Notes: generated from the letters alone by a model not told the origin. 64,000 bases of DNA from Paraburkholderia sp. HP33-1 (GCF_021390595.1 NZ_JAJEJR010000002.1:310001-374000), one strand, 5' to 3'; counted from the stretch's first letter, positions 42,628 to 52,515 are shown. A program made the numbers and translations.

Positions 42628-44007
42628 ATGTCCAATAGCCTGCGCATACGCCTGCTGTGGTGGCTGCTCGTGCCGCTCGCGCTCTATGTGTTCGTGACCG
42701 GCAAGACCGAGTACGACAACGCGCGGCGCACCGCGAATCTCGTGCAGGACAATCAGCTGGTTGCCTCGGCGCGGATGATCGCGGGCGAGGTCGAATGGCG
42801 GGACGGCTTTCTGCGCGTCGATGTGCCGCCCGCCGCGCTCGAGATCTTCGCGTCGCCGTATCGCGACCAGGTGTTCTATAGCGTGCGGGCCGACGATGGG
42901 CGGCTGCTGGCGGGCACGCCCGATCTTCCGGCACGTCCGGTGCTGGCGCCCGACGTGCCGGACTCATACGACACGCAGTTGCACGGCCAACTGGTGCGCG
43001 CGGTCGACATCGTGCGGCTCATGTACGACAACGGCGCGACCCGCCCCGTGCGCGTGACGGTCGGCAAGACCGTGCGCTCGCGCGATGCGATGACTCAACA
43101 GCTATGGCGGCCGCAACTCGTGCGCCAGCTCGAAATGATCGCGCTGGCGGTCGCCCTCGTTTGCATCGGACTCACGTTCGAATTGCGCCCCTTGATGAAG
43201 GTGAAAGACGAGGTGGCCGACCGCGATCCGATGCAGCTCGAACCGATTCGCGTCGAGCGTCTGCATTCGGAATTGCGGCCCATCGTCGATGCGATCAATC
43301 AGTGCATCGCGCGGCTCGGCGTGCAGGTGGCCGCGCAGCGGCGCTTCATTGCCGATGCCGCGCATCAGTTGCGCACGCCGCTTACGTTGCTCGGCACGCA
43401 ATTGCAATTCGCGCGGCAGCAGGAGGGCCTCAATCCCGCGCTCGACGAGGCGCTCGCCGCGATGCATCGAAGCAATCGCTCCATGGTCGGTCTGACCAAC
43501 AAGCTGCTGCTGCTCGCGCAGGCCGAGGCCGCCGACAACTCGCAACTTGCAATGGAAAGAGTCGATCTGGTGCCGCTCGCGATGGAGGTCGTCGAAGATC
43601 TCGCGCTGCTCGCGCAGGCGCGTGAGATCGATCTCGGCGCGGAATTGCATGGCACGGCGCCGGTGCTCGGCCATCGCGGCCTGTTGCAGGCGCTGATCGC
43701 GAATCTCGCCGAGAACGCGATTCGCTATACGGGCAGCGGCGGTCACGTGACGGTTGCCGTCAGCGCTACCGCCGATACCGTGACGGTGAGCGTGATCGAC
43801 AACGGTCCCGGCATTCCGGCCGAATCGCGCAGCCGCGTGTTCGAGCCGTTCTTTCGGGCGTCGACGGATACCGAGGGCACGGGCCTCGGTCTTGCGATCG
43901 TGCGCGAAATTGCGGACGCGCATCACGGCGAGATCGCGCTGAAGGCGGGCGAGGGCGGCAAGGGCGTGGATATCGCCGTGACGTTTCCGCGCGCGACGCC
44001 GAAGTGA
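42628..44007 (+). CDS. Sensor histidine kinase (TctE-like), first copy
   Basis: 459 residues. A TM helix near the start (LLWWLLVPLALYVFVTG), a periplasmic 2CSK_N sensor domain of about 130 residues and a second TM helix (MIALAVALVCIGLTFEL) are followed by HAMP-like sequence. The H-box is FIADAAHQLRTPLTLLGTQLQ; the N-box NLAENAIRYTG and G-boxes DNGPGIP and GTGLGLAIVREI complete the ATPase domain. It should phosphorylate the regulator encoded just upstream. TctE-type sensors respond to small organic acids, often together with a periplasmic binding protein. Confidence 0.92.
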   Translation: MSNSLRIRLLWWLLVPLALYVFVTGKTEYDNARRTANLVQDNQLVASARMIAGEVEWRDGFLRVDVPPAALEIFASPYRDQVFYSVRADDGRLLAGTPDLPARPVLAPDVPDSYDTQLHGQLVRAVDIVRLMYDNGATRPVRVTVGKTVRSRDAMTQQLWRPQLVRQLEMIALAVALVCIGLTFELRPLMKVKDEVADRDPMQLEPIRVERLHSELRPIVDAINQCIARLGVQVAAQRRFIADAAHQLRTPLTLLGTQLQFARQQEGLNPALDEALAAMHRSNRSMVGLTNKLLLLAQAEAADNSQLAMERVDLVPLAMEVVEDLALLAQAREIDLGAELHGTAPVLGHRGLLQALIANLAENAIRYTGSGGHVTVAVSATADTVTVSVIDNGPGIPAESRSRVFEPFFRASTDTEGTGLGLAIVREIADAHHGEIALKAGEGGKGVDIAVTFPRATPK

Positions 44008-44056
44008 TCGGGATAAACCCGAGGTTCGCGCCAAACACGCATGCCTGAAAGCATCG

Positions 44057-44075
44057 GGAAGGGTTCGCCCCTTCA
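44057..44075 (+). repeat. Hairpin between kinase and binding-protein genes
   Basis: GAAGGG and CCCTTC flank a 5-nt loop (44058-44074) with CTGA/TCAG outside. There is no T tract. It could tune expression of the downstream binding-protein gene relative to the kinase. Confidence 0.35.
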
Positions 44076-44133
44076 GAATCACGGGCAGGCGACCCGTGTA
44101 GCGCCCAGAAGCAAGATAACGGAGACACCCGCA

Positions 44134-45174
44134 ATGCAGCCTTCCTTGACGCGTTTCTCGCGCGCGGCCTACGCCGCCGTCGCGGCGTCGCTCGCGTTGT
44201 GCGCGCTCGCAAGACTCGCGACGCCCGCGCACGCCGCCGCGCCGGAGAAGCTCGCGATCATGGTCGGCGGTACCAACAAGCTCATTTATCTGCCGGCGCG
44301 TCTTGCCGAACAGCTCGGCTATTTCAAGGCGGAAGGGCTCGACGTCGAACTGCTGTCGCAGCCGACCGGCATCGAAGGCGAAAACGAAATGCTCGCCGGC
44401 GCGGTTCAAGCCGTGGTCGGCTTCTACGATCACACGATCGATCTGCAGACGCGCGGCAAGGAAGTGAAGACGATCGTCGTGTTCAGCCAGGTGCCCGGTG
44501 AAGTGCAACTGGTCGCCGCGAAATCGGTTGGTTCGATCCAGAGCATGGCCGACGTGCGCGGCAAAACGCTCGGTGTGACCGGGCTCGGCTCGTCGACGAG
44601 TTTTCTGACCCAATACCTCGCGCAGCGCGCAGGGGTGCCGTCCACGCAATACACGTTGCTGCCGGTCGGCGCTGACAGCAGTTTCATCGCGGCAATACGG
44701 CAAGGGCGCATTCACGCCGGTATGACGACCGAGCCGACCGTCACGCAACTCTTGAGAGCGGGTGACGCCAAAGTGCTCGTCGACATGCGCAATGTCGACG
44801 GCACGCGCGCGGCGCTCGGGGGCACGTATCCGGCGTCGAGCCTCTATGTGCAAAGCACGTGGCTCGACGCGCATCCCGACGAAGCCGCAAGACTCGCACG
44901 CGCATTCGTGAAAACGCTGCGCTACATGCACACCCATAGCGCGGAACAGATTGCCGCGCAGATGCCGAAAGAAGACATCGGCAACGACCGGGCGCTGTAT
45001 ATCAGCGCGTTGCAGGCCTCGTTGCCGATGTACACCGCGGACGGCAAGATGCCCGCCGACGGTCCGCCGACCGTGCTCAGGGTACTGTCGAGTTTCAATC
45101 CGGCGGTGAAGGGGCGGCACATCGATCTGTCGCGCACGTTTACCAACCAGTTCGTCAATGACGTGAAGCCTTGA
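44134..45174 (+). CDS. Periplasmic binding protein, paralogue of 40647-41666
   Basis: 346 residues from ATG 44134 (GGAGACACC upstream). It has a signal peptide (AAYAAVAASLALCALARLATPAHA). The mature part follows the importer binding protein closely: LAIMVGGTNKLIYLPARLAEQLGYFKAEGLDVELL, GKTLGVTGLGSSTSFLTQYLAQRAGV, GMTTEPTVTQLLRAGDAKVLVD. It sits between two histidine kinase genes and away from the permease, so it may present ligand to a sensor, as binding proteins do for some TctE-type kinases, or feed the same importer with a second ligand. Confidence 0.9.
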   Translation: MQPSLTRFSRAAYAAVAASLALCALARLATPAHAAAPEKLAIMVGGTNKLIYLPARLAEQLGYFKAEGLDVELLSQPTGIEGENEMLAGAVQAVVGFYDHTIDLQTRGKEVKTIVVFSQVPGEVQLVAAKSVGSIQSMADVRGKTLGVTGLGSSTSFLTQYLAQRAGVPSTQYTLLPVGADSSFIAAIRQGRIHAGMTTEPTVTQLLRAGDAKVLVDMRNVDGTRAALGGTYPASSLYVQSTWLDAHPDEAARLARAFVKTLRYMHTHSAEQIAAQMPKEDIGNDRALYISALQASLPMYTADGKMPADGPPTVLRVLSSFNPAVKGRHIDLSRTFTNQFVNDVKP

Positions 45175-45224
45175 AAGCGGGCTGACCGCGAGGGTTGCTT
45201 CGAGCACAAAAGGATCGACACATC

Positions 45225-46607
45225 GTGTTTTCAGGCAGTTTGCGCGGACGTTTGTTGTGGTGGCTGCTTTTGCCGCTGGCAGCATTCGTATCCATTTCCG
45301 TCGTTATTTCATATCGTTTCGCGCATACCACGGCTGACCTGGTGCAGGACAATGCGCTGCTTTCGTCGATGCGCATCATCGGCGAGGATATCGACTGGGA
45401 CAACGGTTCCGTGTCGATCCAGATTCCGCCGGCCGCGCTGGAGCTGTTCGAATCGCCGGAACAGGACACGGTTTTCTATCGCGTCGAGGCAAAGGGCAAT
45501 CGTCTGCTCGCGGGCAGTCCGGACCTGCCGCTACCGCCGCATGTGAGCGACAGTCCCACGCTTTATTCCACGCATTTCGCCGATGGCAGCCCGGCGCGTG
45601 CGGTCGCTTACGCGAGGCAGCTCTACGATTCGGGGCATACCGAGGAAGTGATCGTCGCGGTCGCGAAGACGGAAGGCTCGCGCGACGCAATGGTGTGGCG
45701 TCTGCTGCGACCGCAATTGTCCGGCGAAGTACTGACGCTGGTACTTGCAATGGTGTTCGTCTACCTCGGCCTGACCTTCGAACTGCGGCCGTTGATGAAG
45801 GTAAAGGACGACGTCGCGGACCGCAATGCGTCGCAACTCGAACCGATCCGCGTCGCGCGTCTGCACGTCGAGTTGAGGCCGATCGTCGAGGCGATCAACC
45901 AGTGCATCGCGCGAATGGGCCAGCAGGCCGCGACCCAGCGGCAATTCATCTCCGATGCCGCGCATCAGTTGCGCACGCCGCTCGCGCTGCTGGCCGCACA
46001 GATCCAGTTCGCGCGGCAACGCGATAGCCGCGACGCCCCGCTTGGCGAAGCGCTCGCGGGCATGCACAAGAGCAGCCGCAAGCTGACCACGCTGACCAAC
46101 AAACTGTTGCTGCTCGCGCAGGCCGAGTCGGCCGCGCCGGCCAATGCCGGCGAGCGGATCGATCTGAGCGCGCTGATCGCGGGCGTGCTCGAGGAACTGA
46201 TCGCGTTTGCGCAGTCGCGAGAAATCGATCTGGGCGCGGAGCTGGAAGACGGCCTGTCTGTGACCGGCGACGAAGCATTGACGGCTGCGCTCGTGACCAA
46301 TCTGGTCGACAACGCGCTGCGTTATACGCAGGCAGGCGGTCGCGTGACCGTGCAGACGCAGCGGCGCGACGAGATGGCGATCGTGCGCGTGATCGACAAC
46401 GGACCCGGCATCAGGGCGGAAGCGCGTGAACGGGTGTTCGAGCGCTTCTATCGAGCGTCCGCTCATGCGGAAGGCACGGGACTCGGCTTGCCGATCGTGC
46501 GCGAGATTGCGCATCGTCAGGGCGGCAGCGTGACGCTCGAATCGAATGACGGCGGCGCGGGCCTTGTCGCGACCGTCGAGATGCCCTTATGGATGAGCGC
46601 GACCTGA
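45225..46607 (+). CDS. Sensor histidine kinase (TctE-like), second copy
   Basis: 460 residues from a GTG at 45225, chosen because MFSGSLRGRLLWWLLLPL aligns with the first kinase (MSNSLRIRLLWWLLVPL); a TTG at 45195 is possible. Layout is the same: TM, periplasmic 2CSK_N domain, TM (VLTLVLAMVFVYLGLTFEL), H-box FISDAAHQLRTPLALLAAQIQ, N-box NLVDNALRYTQ, G-boxes DNGPGI and GTGLGLPIVREI. The periplasmic domains of the two kinases differ more than the cytoplasmic parts, which suggests different ligands or partners. The cognate regulator gene follows 33 bp downstream. Confidence 0.9.
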   Translation: MFSGSLRGRLLWWLLLPLAAFVSISVVISYRFAHTTADLVQDNALLSSMRIIGEDIDWDNGSVSIQIPPAALELFESPEQDTVFYRVEAKGNRLLAGSPDLPLPPHVSDSPTLYSTHFADGSPARAVAYARQLYDSGHTEEVIVAVAKTEGSRDAMVWRLLRPQLSGEVLTLVLAMVFVYLGLTFELRPLMKVKDDVADRNASQLEPIRVARLHVELRPIVEAINQCIARMGQQAATQRQFISDAAHQLRTPLALLAAQIQFARQRDSRDAPLGEALAGMHKSSRKLTTLTNKLLLLAQAESAAPANAGERIDLSALIAGVLEELIAFAQSREIDLGAELEDGLSVTGDEALTAALVTNLVDNALRYTQAGGRVTVQTQRRDEMAIVRVIDNGPGIRAEARERVFERFYRASAHAEGTGLGLPIVREIAHRQGGSVTLESNDGGAGLVATVEMPLWMSAT

Positions 46608-46640
46608 CGCGCCGCGCGACTCGCAATCGAAAGGACAACG

Positions 46641-47336
46641 ATGAAACTGCTGCTCGTGGAAGACGACGCCGACCTCGCGCGCTGGGTGATGAACCTGATG
46701 CAGGTCGAGCAATTCTCGATTGACTGGGCGCAGAGCGGCGAAAGTGCGCAGACGCTGCTCGGTCTGCAATGCTATGACGCGGTGCTGCTCGATATGCGCC
46801 TGCCCGGCATCGGCGGCAAGGAGTTACTCGCGAGATTGCGCCGCAAGCGCGATAACGTGCCGGTGCTGATGCTGACCGCGAATGGCTCGACCGACGACAA
46901 GGTGGCCTGCTTTTCGGCCGGTGCCGACGATTATGTCGTCAAGCCCTTCGATGCGCGCGAACTGGTGGCCCGCATCAAGGCGCTGATTCGCCGGCAGGTG
47001 TCCGGCGACAGAGGGCAGTCGATCGAATGCGGCAATCTGCGCTATCTGTTCGATTCGCGAGAATTCGTGCTGCAGGACGAACGCATGCCGTTGCGCCGCC
47101 GCGAACACGCGATCCTCGAAGCGCTGATGCTGAAGCAGGGCAAGACCGTTTCCAAAGCCACGCTGATGGACAAGATCTTTACGCTCGACGAAGAGCCGAG
47201 CGCCGATGCGATCGATATCTATATTCACCGGCTGCGCAAGCATCTCGCGGCATCTACTGCAAAGATCATGACGCTGCGCGGGCTCGGCTATATTCTGCGC
47301 GAGGAAGAACCGCGCGAAGCATTTGCCGCGAGCTGA
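46641..47336 (+). CDS. OmpR-family response regulator (TctD-like), second copy
   Basis: 231 residues with acidic pair (LLVEDDADLARW), phospho-acceptor Asp in DAVLLDMRLPGIGG, Thr in LMLTANGS and Lys in DYVVKPFDARELVARI. The DNA-binding part reads MPLRRREHAILEALMLKQGKTVSKATLMDKIF, IYIHRLRKHL and TLRGLGYILREE. It is paralogous to the regulator at 41948 but has diverged in the recognition region. It closes the plus-strand cluster and is followed by a terminator. Confidence 0.92.
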   Translation: MKLLLVEDDADLARWVMNLMQVEQFSIDWAQSGESAQTLLGLQCYDAVLLDMRLPGIGGKELLARLRRKRDNVPVLMLTANGSTDDKVACFSAGADDYVVKPFDARELVARIKALIRRQVSGDRGQSIECGNLRYLFDSREFVLQDERMPLRRREHAILEALMLKQGKTVSKATLMDKIFTLDEEPSADAIDIYIHRLRKHLAASTAKIMTLRGLGYILREEEPREAFAAS

Positions 47337-47348
47337 AATTGCTGAAAA

Positions 47349-47382
47349 GACCGCCGCCAGTTCGGCGCGGCGGTCTGCTTTT
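47349..47382 (+). terminator. Rho-independent terminator after the second response regulator
   Basis: GACCGCCGC (47349-47357) and GCGGCGGTC (47367-47375) form a 9-bp stem with a 9-nt loop, followed by TGCTTTTA. Confidence 0.75.
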
Positions 47383-47405
47383 ACGCCGCAGACTGGTTGG
47401 CGTAG

Positions 47406-47696
47406 TTAACCGGCCTTGGCCGCCGTTTCCTTCGCGAGCAGACGTTGAGCCTGTTGATCGCCCTTTGCCGCTTCCTGCGCGGTTTGAACCGACGTTTCGG
47501 TGGCTTCAGCGAGCAGGGCGCGCGCCGCGCTGCTAATGCTGACGACCGATGACGCCGAGGCGGTGCCGCTCGTCGATCCTGCCGACGATGAACCGCTCGT
47601 GCTGGATGTGGACACTTTCGATGCGGATCCCGAGCTCGACGCGGCGGCCGAGCCTGTCGACCCTGCCGTGCTTTGGCTCACTGCCTGTATAGACAT
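47406..47696 (-). CDS. Ser/Ala-rich small protein, unknown function
   Basis: 96 residues. The first two thirds are almost entirely Ser, Ala, Gly and Thr (from MSIQAVSQSTAGSTGSAAAS onward), ending in SVVSISSAARALLAEATETSVQTAQEAAKGDQQAQRLLAKE, an amphipathic helical tail. No signal peptide or TM segment is present. The start MSIQAVSQ... SISSAARAL recalls flagellar-associated or secreted low-complexity proteins, but I cannot assign a family. The ATG at 47696 is followed upstream by a CAGGAGAAAA ribosome binding site, which supports real translation. Confidence 0.6.
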   Translation of the reverse strand: MSIQAVSQSTAGSTGSAAASSSGSASKVSTSSTSGSSSAGSTSGTASASSVVSISSAARALLAEATETSVQTAQEAAKGDQQAQRLLAKETAAKAG

Positions 47697-47840
47697 TTTT
47701 TCTCCTGGTTAAAAACGGGTACTGCGCTCTGTCTATCGGCGTCGTTCGAGAGTGCTTGAGAACTATATTTTTTCTATTTTCAGTGGGCCTTAAGTCGCTG
47801 TTAAGGTTTGAATTGAAAGTTGCTGTAATGGATGAATTTC

Positions 47841-48641
47841 TTAAGACTCCGCCGCAAGCTCCTCGACCATCTCGCGTGCGGCCGTCTGCAACTCGGGTAC
47901 ATAGCGCCGTTTCGCTTCCGCGAGCGACACCGCGCGCGACAGGAACACCACGTTCAGGCTAGCGAGCACACGCTCCTCGAACACGATCGCGACGGCGACC
48001 GCACCGATCTTGCCCTGGTCCGCCCAGTCGCCGTGATTCGAACCGAACCCATCCGCGCGCACGCGCCGAACCAGGCTGCGGATCAACGCGTCGTTCGATG
48101 CGAGCGCCTTCTGCTCCTCGCCGCCCGCGCCCGCGCGCAGCAGATCAAGGATGTCCTCGCGCTCTTCGTCGGGGCACATCGCGAAGTACGCACGGCCCGC
48201 CGCGGTTAGCAGCATCGGCAGACGCCGGCCGACCATCGCACGATGAAACGACAACGGACTGAAGCGATGCGTGGTCTCGCGGATGATCATCGCGTCGCCG
48301 TCGGGCGTGGTCAGATCGGACGGCCACGCGACACGTTGCAGCAGACGCCCCATGACCGGCGGCGCGATGGTCGCAATCCGTTCATCGTCCGTAAAGCCTT
48401 CGCTCAGCGCGCGGACCTTCAGCGTGAGCCGGAAGCTGTCGTCCGACGCGCTGCGCCGCACGAAGCCTTCCTCCATCAACGTTTCGAGCAGCCGCCGCGC
48501 GGTGGTGCGATGCAGGCCGGTCAGCTCGCTGATCTGCTGGCTCGTCGCGCGGCCGCTGTCCATCGAGTTGAGCGCCTGCAGCACCTGCAATCCACGCGAC
48601 AGACCTCGTACATTCGTGTATTTGGTCACGTAAAACCCCAA
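47841..48641 (-). CDS. mhpR: IclR-family activator MhpR
   Basis: 266 residues. The winged HTH is VRGLSRGLQVLQALNSMDSGRATSQQISELTGLHRTTARRLLETLMEEGFVRRSASDDSFRL, very close to E. coli MhpR, and the effector domain keeps ETTHRFSPLSFHRAMVGRRLPMLLTAAGRA. MhpR activates the 3-(3-hydroxyphenyl)propionate pathway genes with the substrate as inducer. The gene is divergent from mhpA, as in E. coli, and a 17-bp palindrome lies in the gap between them, 13 bp upstream of the start codon. Confidence 0.92.
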   Translation of the reverse strand: MGFYVTKYTNVRGLSRGLQVLQALNSMDSGRATSQQISELTGLHRTTARRLLETLMEEGFVRRSASDDSFRLTLKVRALSEGFTDDERIATIAPPVMGRLLQRVAWPSDLTTPDGDAMIIRETTHRFSPLSFHRAMVGRRLPMLLTAAGRAYFAMCPDEEREDILDLLRAGAGGEEQKALASNDALIRSLVRRVRADGFGSNHGDWADQGKIGAVAVAIVFEERVLASLNVVFLSRAVSLAEAKRRYVPELQTAAREMVEELAAES

Positions 48642-48653
48642 TTAAATCAACTA

Positions 48654-48670
48654 TGTGCATTCTATGCACA
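48654..48670. promoter_or_regulatory. Putative MhpR operator
   Basis: TGTGCAT, TCT, ATGCACA is a perfect 7-bp palindrome with a 3-nt centre. From memory it resembles the E. coli MhpR site GGTGCACCTGGTGCACA in size and core (GTGCA/TGCAC). It lies close to the mhpR start and about 180 bp before mhpA. Confidence 0.65.
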
Positions 48671-48850
48671 ATTTCCAGATTTTGTTGAGCGTGCGGAGGG
48701 GGCGGCCCTAGACTGCCAGCAAATCAACGATTTCATGGAGACGCAAGCGGTTGTCCGCTGGCGATATTCTCGCCGTGGCGACGGCCGGTTCCCGCCTTTG
48801 CGCTCCTGATTATCTCGATCCACTGACACTGGTCGACACAAGGAGACAAC

Positions 48851-50671
48851 ATGCCCCAACCGCGCGACACGGTGGCCATCGAAGGCCACAGCGGAACCGT
48901 CACCACCGACGTTGCGATCATCGGCGCCGGCCCTGTCGGTCTGATGATTGCCAACTATCTCGGCCTGCAGGGCGTTCGCGTCGTGCTGATCGAAAAGCTC
49001 GACAAGATCATCGACTATCCGCGCGCAATCGGTCTGGATGATGAAGCATTGCGCGTGTTTCAGTCCGTCGGCCTCGCCGATGCATTGCTGCCGCACACCA
49101 CCCCCGATCACTGGATGCGCTTTACGAGCAAGGGTCATTGCTTCGCATCGATCGAACCGCGCACCGACGAATTCGGCTGGTCGCGCCGCAACGCGTTCAT
49201 TCAACCGCTGGCCGATCAGGTGTTGTACGAAGGCCTGCAGCGCTTCGCGCACGTCGAGGTGCTGTTCGGCCATACGGTCAATTCGTTCACCCAGGACGGC
49301 AGCGGCGTCACGATCGAAACCGAAGACGTGCAGGGCGGCAGCCGCACGATCCGTGCGTCGTACATGGTGGGCGCGGACGGCGGCAACAGTTTCGTGCGCC
49401 GTACGCTCGACGTGCCGTTCGAAGGCCGTACGAAGCCGAATCAGTGGATCGTCGTCGACGTACGCAATGACCCGATCGGCTCGCCGCACGTGTACCTGCA
49501 CTGCGATTCGCGGCGCCCGTATGTGTCGGCCGCATTGCCGCACGGTATTCGCCGCTTCGAATTCATGGTGATGCCCGGCGAGACCGAGGAAGAGTTGTCG
49601 AAGCCCGAGAATATGGCGGCGCTGATCCGCAAGGTCGTCGCCGATCCGGAGAAGGTCGACTACATCCGCAAGCGCGTCTATACGCACAACGCGCGGCTCG
49701 CGAGCAGCTTCCGCGTGAACCGCGTGCTGCTCGCCGGCGACGCCGCCCACATCATGCCGGTGTGGCAGGGCCAGGGCTACAACAGCGGTATTCGCGACGC
49801 GAGCAACCTCGGCTGGAAACTCGCGATGGTGGTCAAGGGTGTTGCCGGCGATGCGCTGCTCGATACCTACACCGCCGAGCGTCGTTCGCATGCGCGCTCG
49901 ATGATTCACCTCTCTGAAGTCGCGGGCGACATCTTCGCGCCGACGAGCCGTTTCGGCATCAAGTTTCGCGACGCATTCGTGCGCACGTTCAACTGGTTTC
50001 CGGCGGTCAAGCGCTACTTCGTCGAGATGCGTTTCAAGCCGATGCCGCGCTATGAAAGCGGCGTCGTACTGCTCGCACGCACGCCGCGCAAGCATGGCTG
50101 GCTCGCTCGCGTGCTCGAACGCTCGGGCCATTCGGCGCCGGGTCGTCTGCTCGGTCTGATGAGCGAGAAGCGCGAGTCGCGGCTTGGCCGCCTCGTGTAT
50201 GGACGCGACCCGCACTGTCATTCGCCAGTCGGCCGCATGTTCATTCAGCCGCGCGTACGCACGGTGAGCGGCAACGTCGTGCGGCTCGACGACGTGCTCG
50301 GCAACCGCTTCGCGATTGTCGGCTGGGGCGCGGAGCCGACCTTCGGTTTGTCGGAGGAAGCGCGTGCGATCTGGCAGCGGCTCGGCGGCTGCTTCGTAGT
50401 CGCGAAGCCGGACACGCAATTGTCTTTCCATGACGACGTGCCCGAGGACGTAATCGCAATCGGCGATGTGAACACACGGTTGAAGGACTGGTTTGCGCGC
50501 GTGCCTGAATCGGTCGTTCTGTTGCGCCCCGATCGCTTCGTCGCGGGCATGGGCTCGCCGCAGCAAGTGTCGCAACTGATCGCCGAGCTCGCGCAGAAGC
50601 TGCATCTCGAAGCGGCGTTCGCGCCTGATGGCGTCGGCACTTGCTTAACCACTGAAACAGCCGGAATCTGA
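48851..50671 (+). CDS. mhpA: 3-(3-hydroxyphenyl)propionate hydroxylase MhpA
   Basis: 606 residues; ATG with AAGGAGACAAC. It is an FAD-dependent monooxygenase of the PHBH fold: dinucleotide motif [29 protein letters not shown], the DG motif [16 protein letters not shown] and the GD motif [34 protein letters not shown]. It adds a hydroxyl ortho to the existing one on 3-(3-hydroxyphenyl)propionate, giving 2,3-dihydroxyphenylpropionate, using NADH and O2. It is first in the mhpABDC operon; its stop lies 1 nt before the mhpB start. Length is slightly above the E. coli enzyme (554), as in other Burkholderiales. Confidence 0.92.
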   Translation: MPQPRDTVAIEGHSGTVTTDVAIIGAGPVGLMIANYLGLQGVRVVLIEKLDKIIDYPRAIGLDDEALRVFQSVGLADALLPHTTPDHWMRFTSKGHCFASIEPRTDEFGWSRRNAFIQPLADQVLYEGLQRFAHVEVLFGHTVNSFTQDGSGVTIETEDVQGGSRTIRASYMVGADGGNSFVRRTLDVPFEGRTKPNQWIVVDVRNDPIGSPHVYLHCDSRRPYVSAALPHGIRRFEFMVMPGETEEELSKPENMAALIRKVVADPEKVDYIRKRVYTHNARLASSFRVNRVLLAGDAAHIMPVWQGQGYNSGIRDASNLGWKLAMVVKGVAGDALLDTYTAERRSHARSMIHLSEVAGDIFAPTSRFGIKFRDAFVRTFNWFPAVKRYFVEMRFKPMPRYESGVVLLARTPRKHGWLARVLERSGHSAPGRLLGLMSEKRESRLGRLVYGRDPHCHSPVGRMFIQPRVRTVSGNVVRLDDVLGNRFAIVGWGAEPTFGLSEEARAIWQRLGGCFVVAKPDTQLSFHDDVPEDVIAIGDVNTRLKDWFARVPESVVLLRPDRFVAGMGSPQQVSQLIAELAQKLHLEAAFAPDGVGTCLTTETAGI

Positions 50672-50672
50672 C

Positions 50673-51623
50673 ATGCCGATGTTGCTTGAATGTCTGTCGC
50701 ACACGCCCTTGCACGGCTACTACGATCCCGCGCCCGAAGTCGTCGCGGAAGTGGAGCGCGTGCATGCGGCGGCGCGTGCGCGCGTCGCCGAGTTCGATCC
50801 CGAACTGGTCGTCGTGTTCGCGCCCGACCACTACAACGGCTTCTTCTATGACGTGATGCCGCCGTTCTGCATCGGCGCATCGGCGAGCGCGATCGGTGAC
50901 TTCAAGAGCCTCGCCGGTCCGCTCGACGTGCCCGCCGATACCGCGCTCGAGCTCGCCGAAGCGGTGCTCGCGAGCGACGTCGACGTCGCGCTGTCGCACC
51001 GGATGCAGGTCGATCACGGTTGCGCGCAGGCGCTCGAGATTCTGACGGGCGGCCTTGATCGTTATCCGGTCGTGCCGGTGTTTATCAATTCGGTGGCGGC
51101 GCCGATGGCTTCGTGCCGCCGTGCACGTCTGCTCGGCGATGCACTGGGCCGCGCGCTCGCACGCTCGAATAAGCGCGTGCTCGTGATCGGTTCGGGCGGC
51201 ATCTCGCACGAGCCGCCCGTGCCGGAGCTGGCCGGCGCGAGCGAGGAAGTCGCCGAGCGTCTGATCGCCGGCCGCAATCCGTCGGCCGAATCACGCGCGG
51301 CGCGTCAGGCGCGCACGATCGCGGCGGCGCGCGCTTTCACGGCGGGCGACAGCCATCTGCATCCGCTCAATCCCGAATGGGACCGCGCGTTCCTCAAGCT
51401 GCTCGAAGACGGCGAGCTTACCGCGCTCGACGGCCTGACCAACAACGCGATCACGCGCGACGCCGGCAAGTCCGCGCACGAAATTCGCACGTGGATCGCC
51501 GCGTTCGGCGCACTGAACGCAAGCGGCCCGTATCACGCGTCGCTCGATTACTACCGTCCGATCCCCGAATGGATCGCGGGCTTCGGCGCGATGCACGCGC
51601 GACCCGTGATGTCCCACGTCTAA
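50673..51623 (+). CDS. mhpB: 2,3-dihydroxyphenylpropionate 1,2-dioxygenase MhpB
   Basis: 316 residues. It is an extradiol dioxygenase of the LigB class III type. The conserved His regions are visible: FAPDHYNGFFYDVMPPFCIG, QVDHGCAQALEIL (acid/base His) and GSGGISHEPPVPEL. It opens the ring of 2,3-dihydroxyphenylpropionate between C1 and C2, with Fe(II), to 2-hydroxy-6-oxonona-2,4-dienedioate. Translationally coupled to mhpA. The product is the substrate of MhpC, encoded last. Confidence 0.93.
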   Translation: MPMLLECLSHTPLHGYYDPAPEVVAEVERVHAAARARVAEFDPELVVVFAPDHYNGFFYDVMPPFCIGASASAIGDFKSLAGPLDVPADTALELAEAVLASDVDVALSHRMQVDHGCAQALEILTGGLDRYPVVPVFINSVAAPMASCRRARLLGDALGRALARSNKRVLVIGSGGISHEPPVPELAGASEEVAERLIAGRNPSAESRAARQARTIAAARAFTAGDSHLHPLNPEWDRAFLKLLEDGELTALDGLTNNAITRDAGKSAHEIRTWIAAFGALNASGPYHASLDYYRPIPEWIAGFGAMHARPVMSHV

Positions 51624-51641
51624 CCCAATCAGGAACCCGCT

Positions 51642-52451
51642 ATGAACACTCAGAGCAATGCCGACGCGCTGGCCCTGCGCCTGCGCGAGTCGGAACGTAC
51701 GCGTCAGACAATCGCGCCGTTGCGCGACGACGCGCGCTTCGCCGAACTGTCGAACCCGGCCGATGCCGAGCAGCTTGCGTATGCGGTGCAACAGGCCAAC
51801 GTGGCCGCGCGCGTCGCGGCGGGCGAGCGTATCGTCGGCCGCAAGATCGGGCTTACGTCACCGGCGGTGCAGCGTCAACTCGGCGTCGACCAACCTGACT
51901 TTGGCGCGCTGTTCGCATCGATGGCGTATGGCGACAGCCAGCCGATTCCGCTTAACGAACTGATCCAGCCGAAGGTTGAAGCGGAGATCGCGCTCGTGCT
52001 CGAACACGATCTGCTGCAGGAGCGCCACACGTACGCCGATCTGATCCGCGCGAGCGCCTATGCGGTCGCGGCGATCGAAGTGGTGGACAGCCGGATCGAC
52101 GCCTGGAACATCCGCTTCGTCGATACGGTCGCGGACAACGCGTCGAGCGCGCGCTTCGTGCTCGGCAGCCGCCCCGTACTGCTGCGCGACATCGATCTCG
52201 CGGCTTGCGCGATGACGCTCTCAAAGGATTCGGAAGTGTTGTCGCGCGGCAATGGCGCCGCGTGTCTCGGCAATCCGCTGAACGCCGCCGCATGGCTCGC
52301 GGACCGCATGGTCCGGCTCGGCACGCCCCTGCGTGCCGGCGACGTGCTGATGACGGGCGCTCTAGGCCCGATGGTCGCGGTCACGCAGCCGGGCACCTTC
52401 AGCACGCAGATCGACGGTCTCGGCAGCGTCCGCGCGACTTTCTCCGCATAA
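51642..52451 (+). CDS. mhpD: 2-keto-4-pentenoate hydratase MhpD
   Basis: 269 residues of the hydratase/decarboxylase family, with [48 protein letters not shown] (metal-binding Glu residues), [17 protein letters not shown] and [15 protein letters not shown]. It hydrates 2-hydroxypenta-2,4-dienoate, released by MhpC, to 4-hydroxy-2-oxovalerate. It starts 18 bp after mhpB in the same operon. The next steps (MhpE aldolase and MhpF dehydrogenase) are not encoded in this cluster. Confidence 0.92.
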   Translation: MNTQSNADALALRLRESERTRQTIAPLRDDARFAELSNPADAEQLAYAVQQANVAARVAAGERIVGRKIGLTSPAVQRQLGVDQPDFGALFASMAYGDSQPIPLNELIQPKVEAEIALVLEHDLLQERHTYADLIRASAYAVAAIEVVDSRIDAWNIRFVDTVADNASSARFVLGSRPVLLRDIDLAACAMTLSKDSEVLSRGNGAACLGNPLNAAAWLADRMVRLGTPLRAGDVLMTGALGPMVAVTQPGTFSTQIDGLGSVRATFSA

Positions 52452-52515
52452 CGCAGGTACTCGGCCGTCGACGGCGGCCCGCAATCACTTGACCTTTGAA
52501 ACAAAGGAATTCGAC

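Noticed and set aside
43102..45285. Minus-strand open frame of 727 codons
   Set aside because: It lies opposite a sensor kinase and a binding protein that have full family motifs. It is Arg/His-rich shadow sequence typical of the complementary strand in high-GC genes, with no recognisable domain.
48662..50605. Minus-strand open frame of 647 codons opposite mhpA
   Set aside because: Arg/His/Asp-rich with no motif; mhpA on the other strand is complete and conserved.
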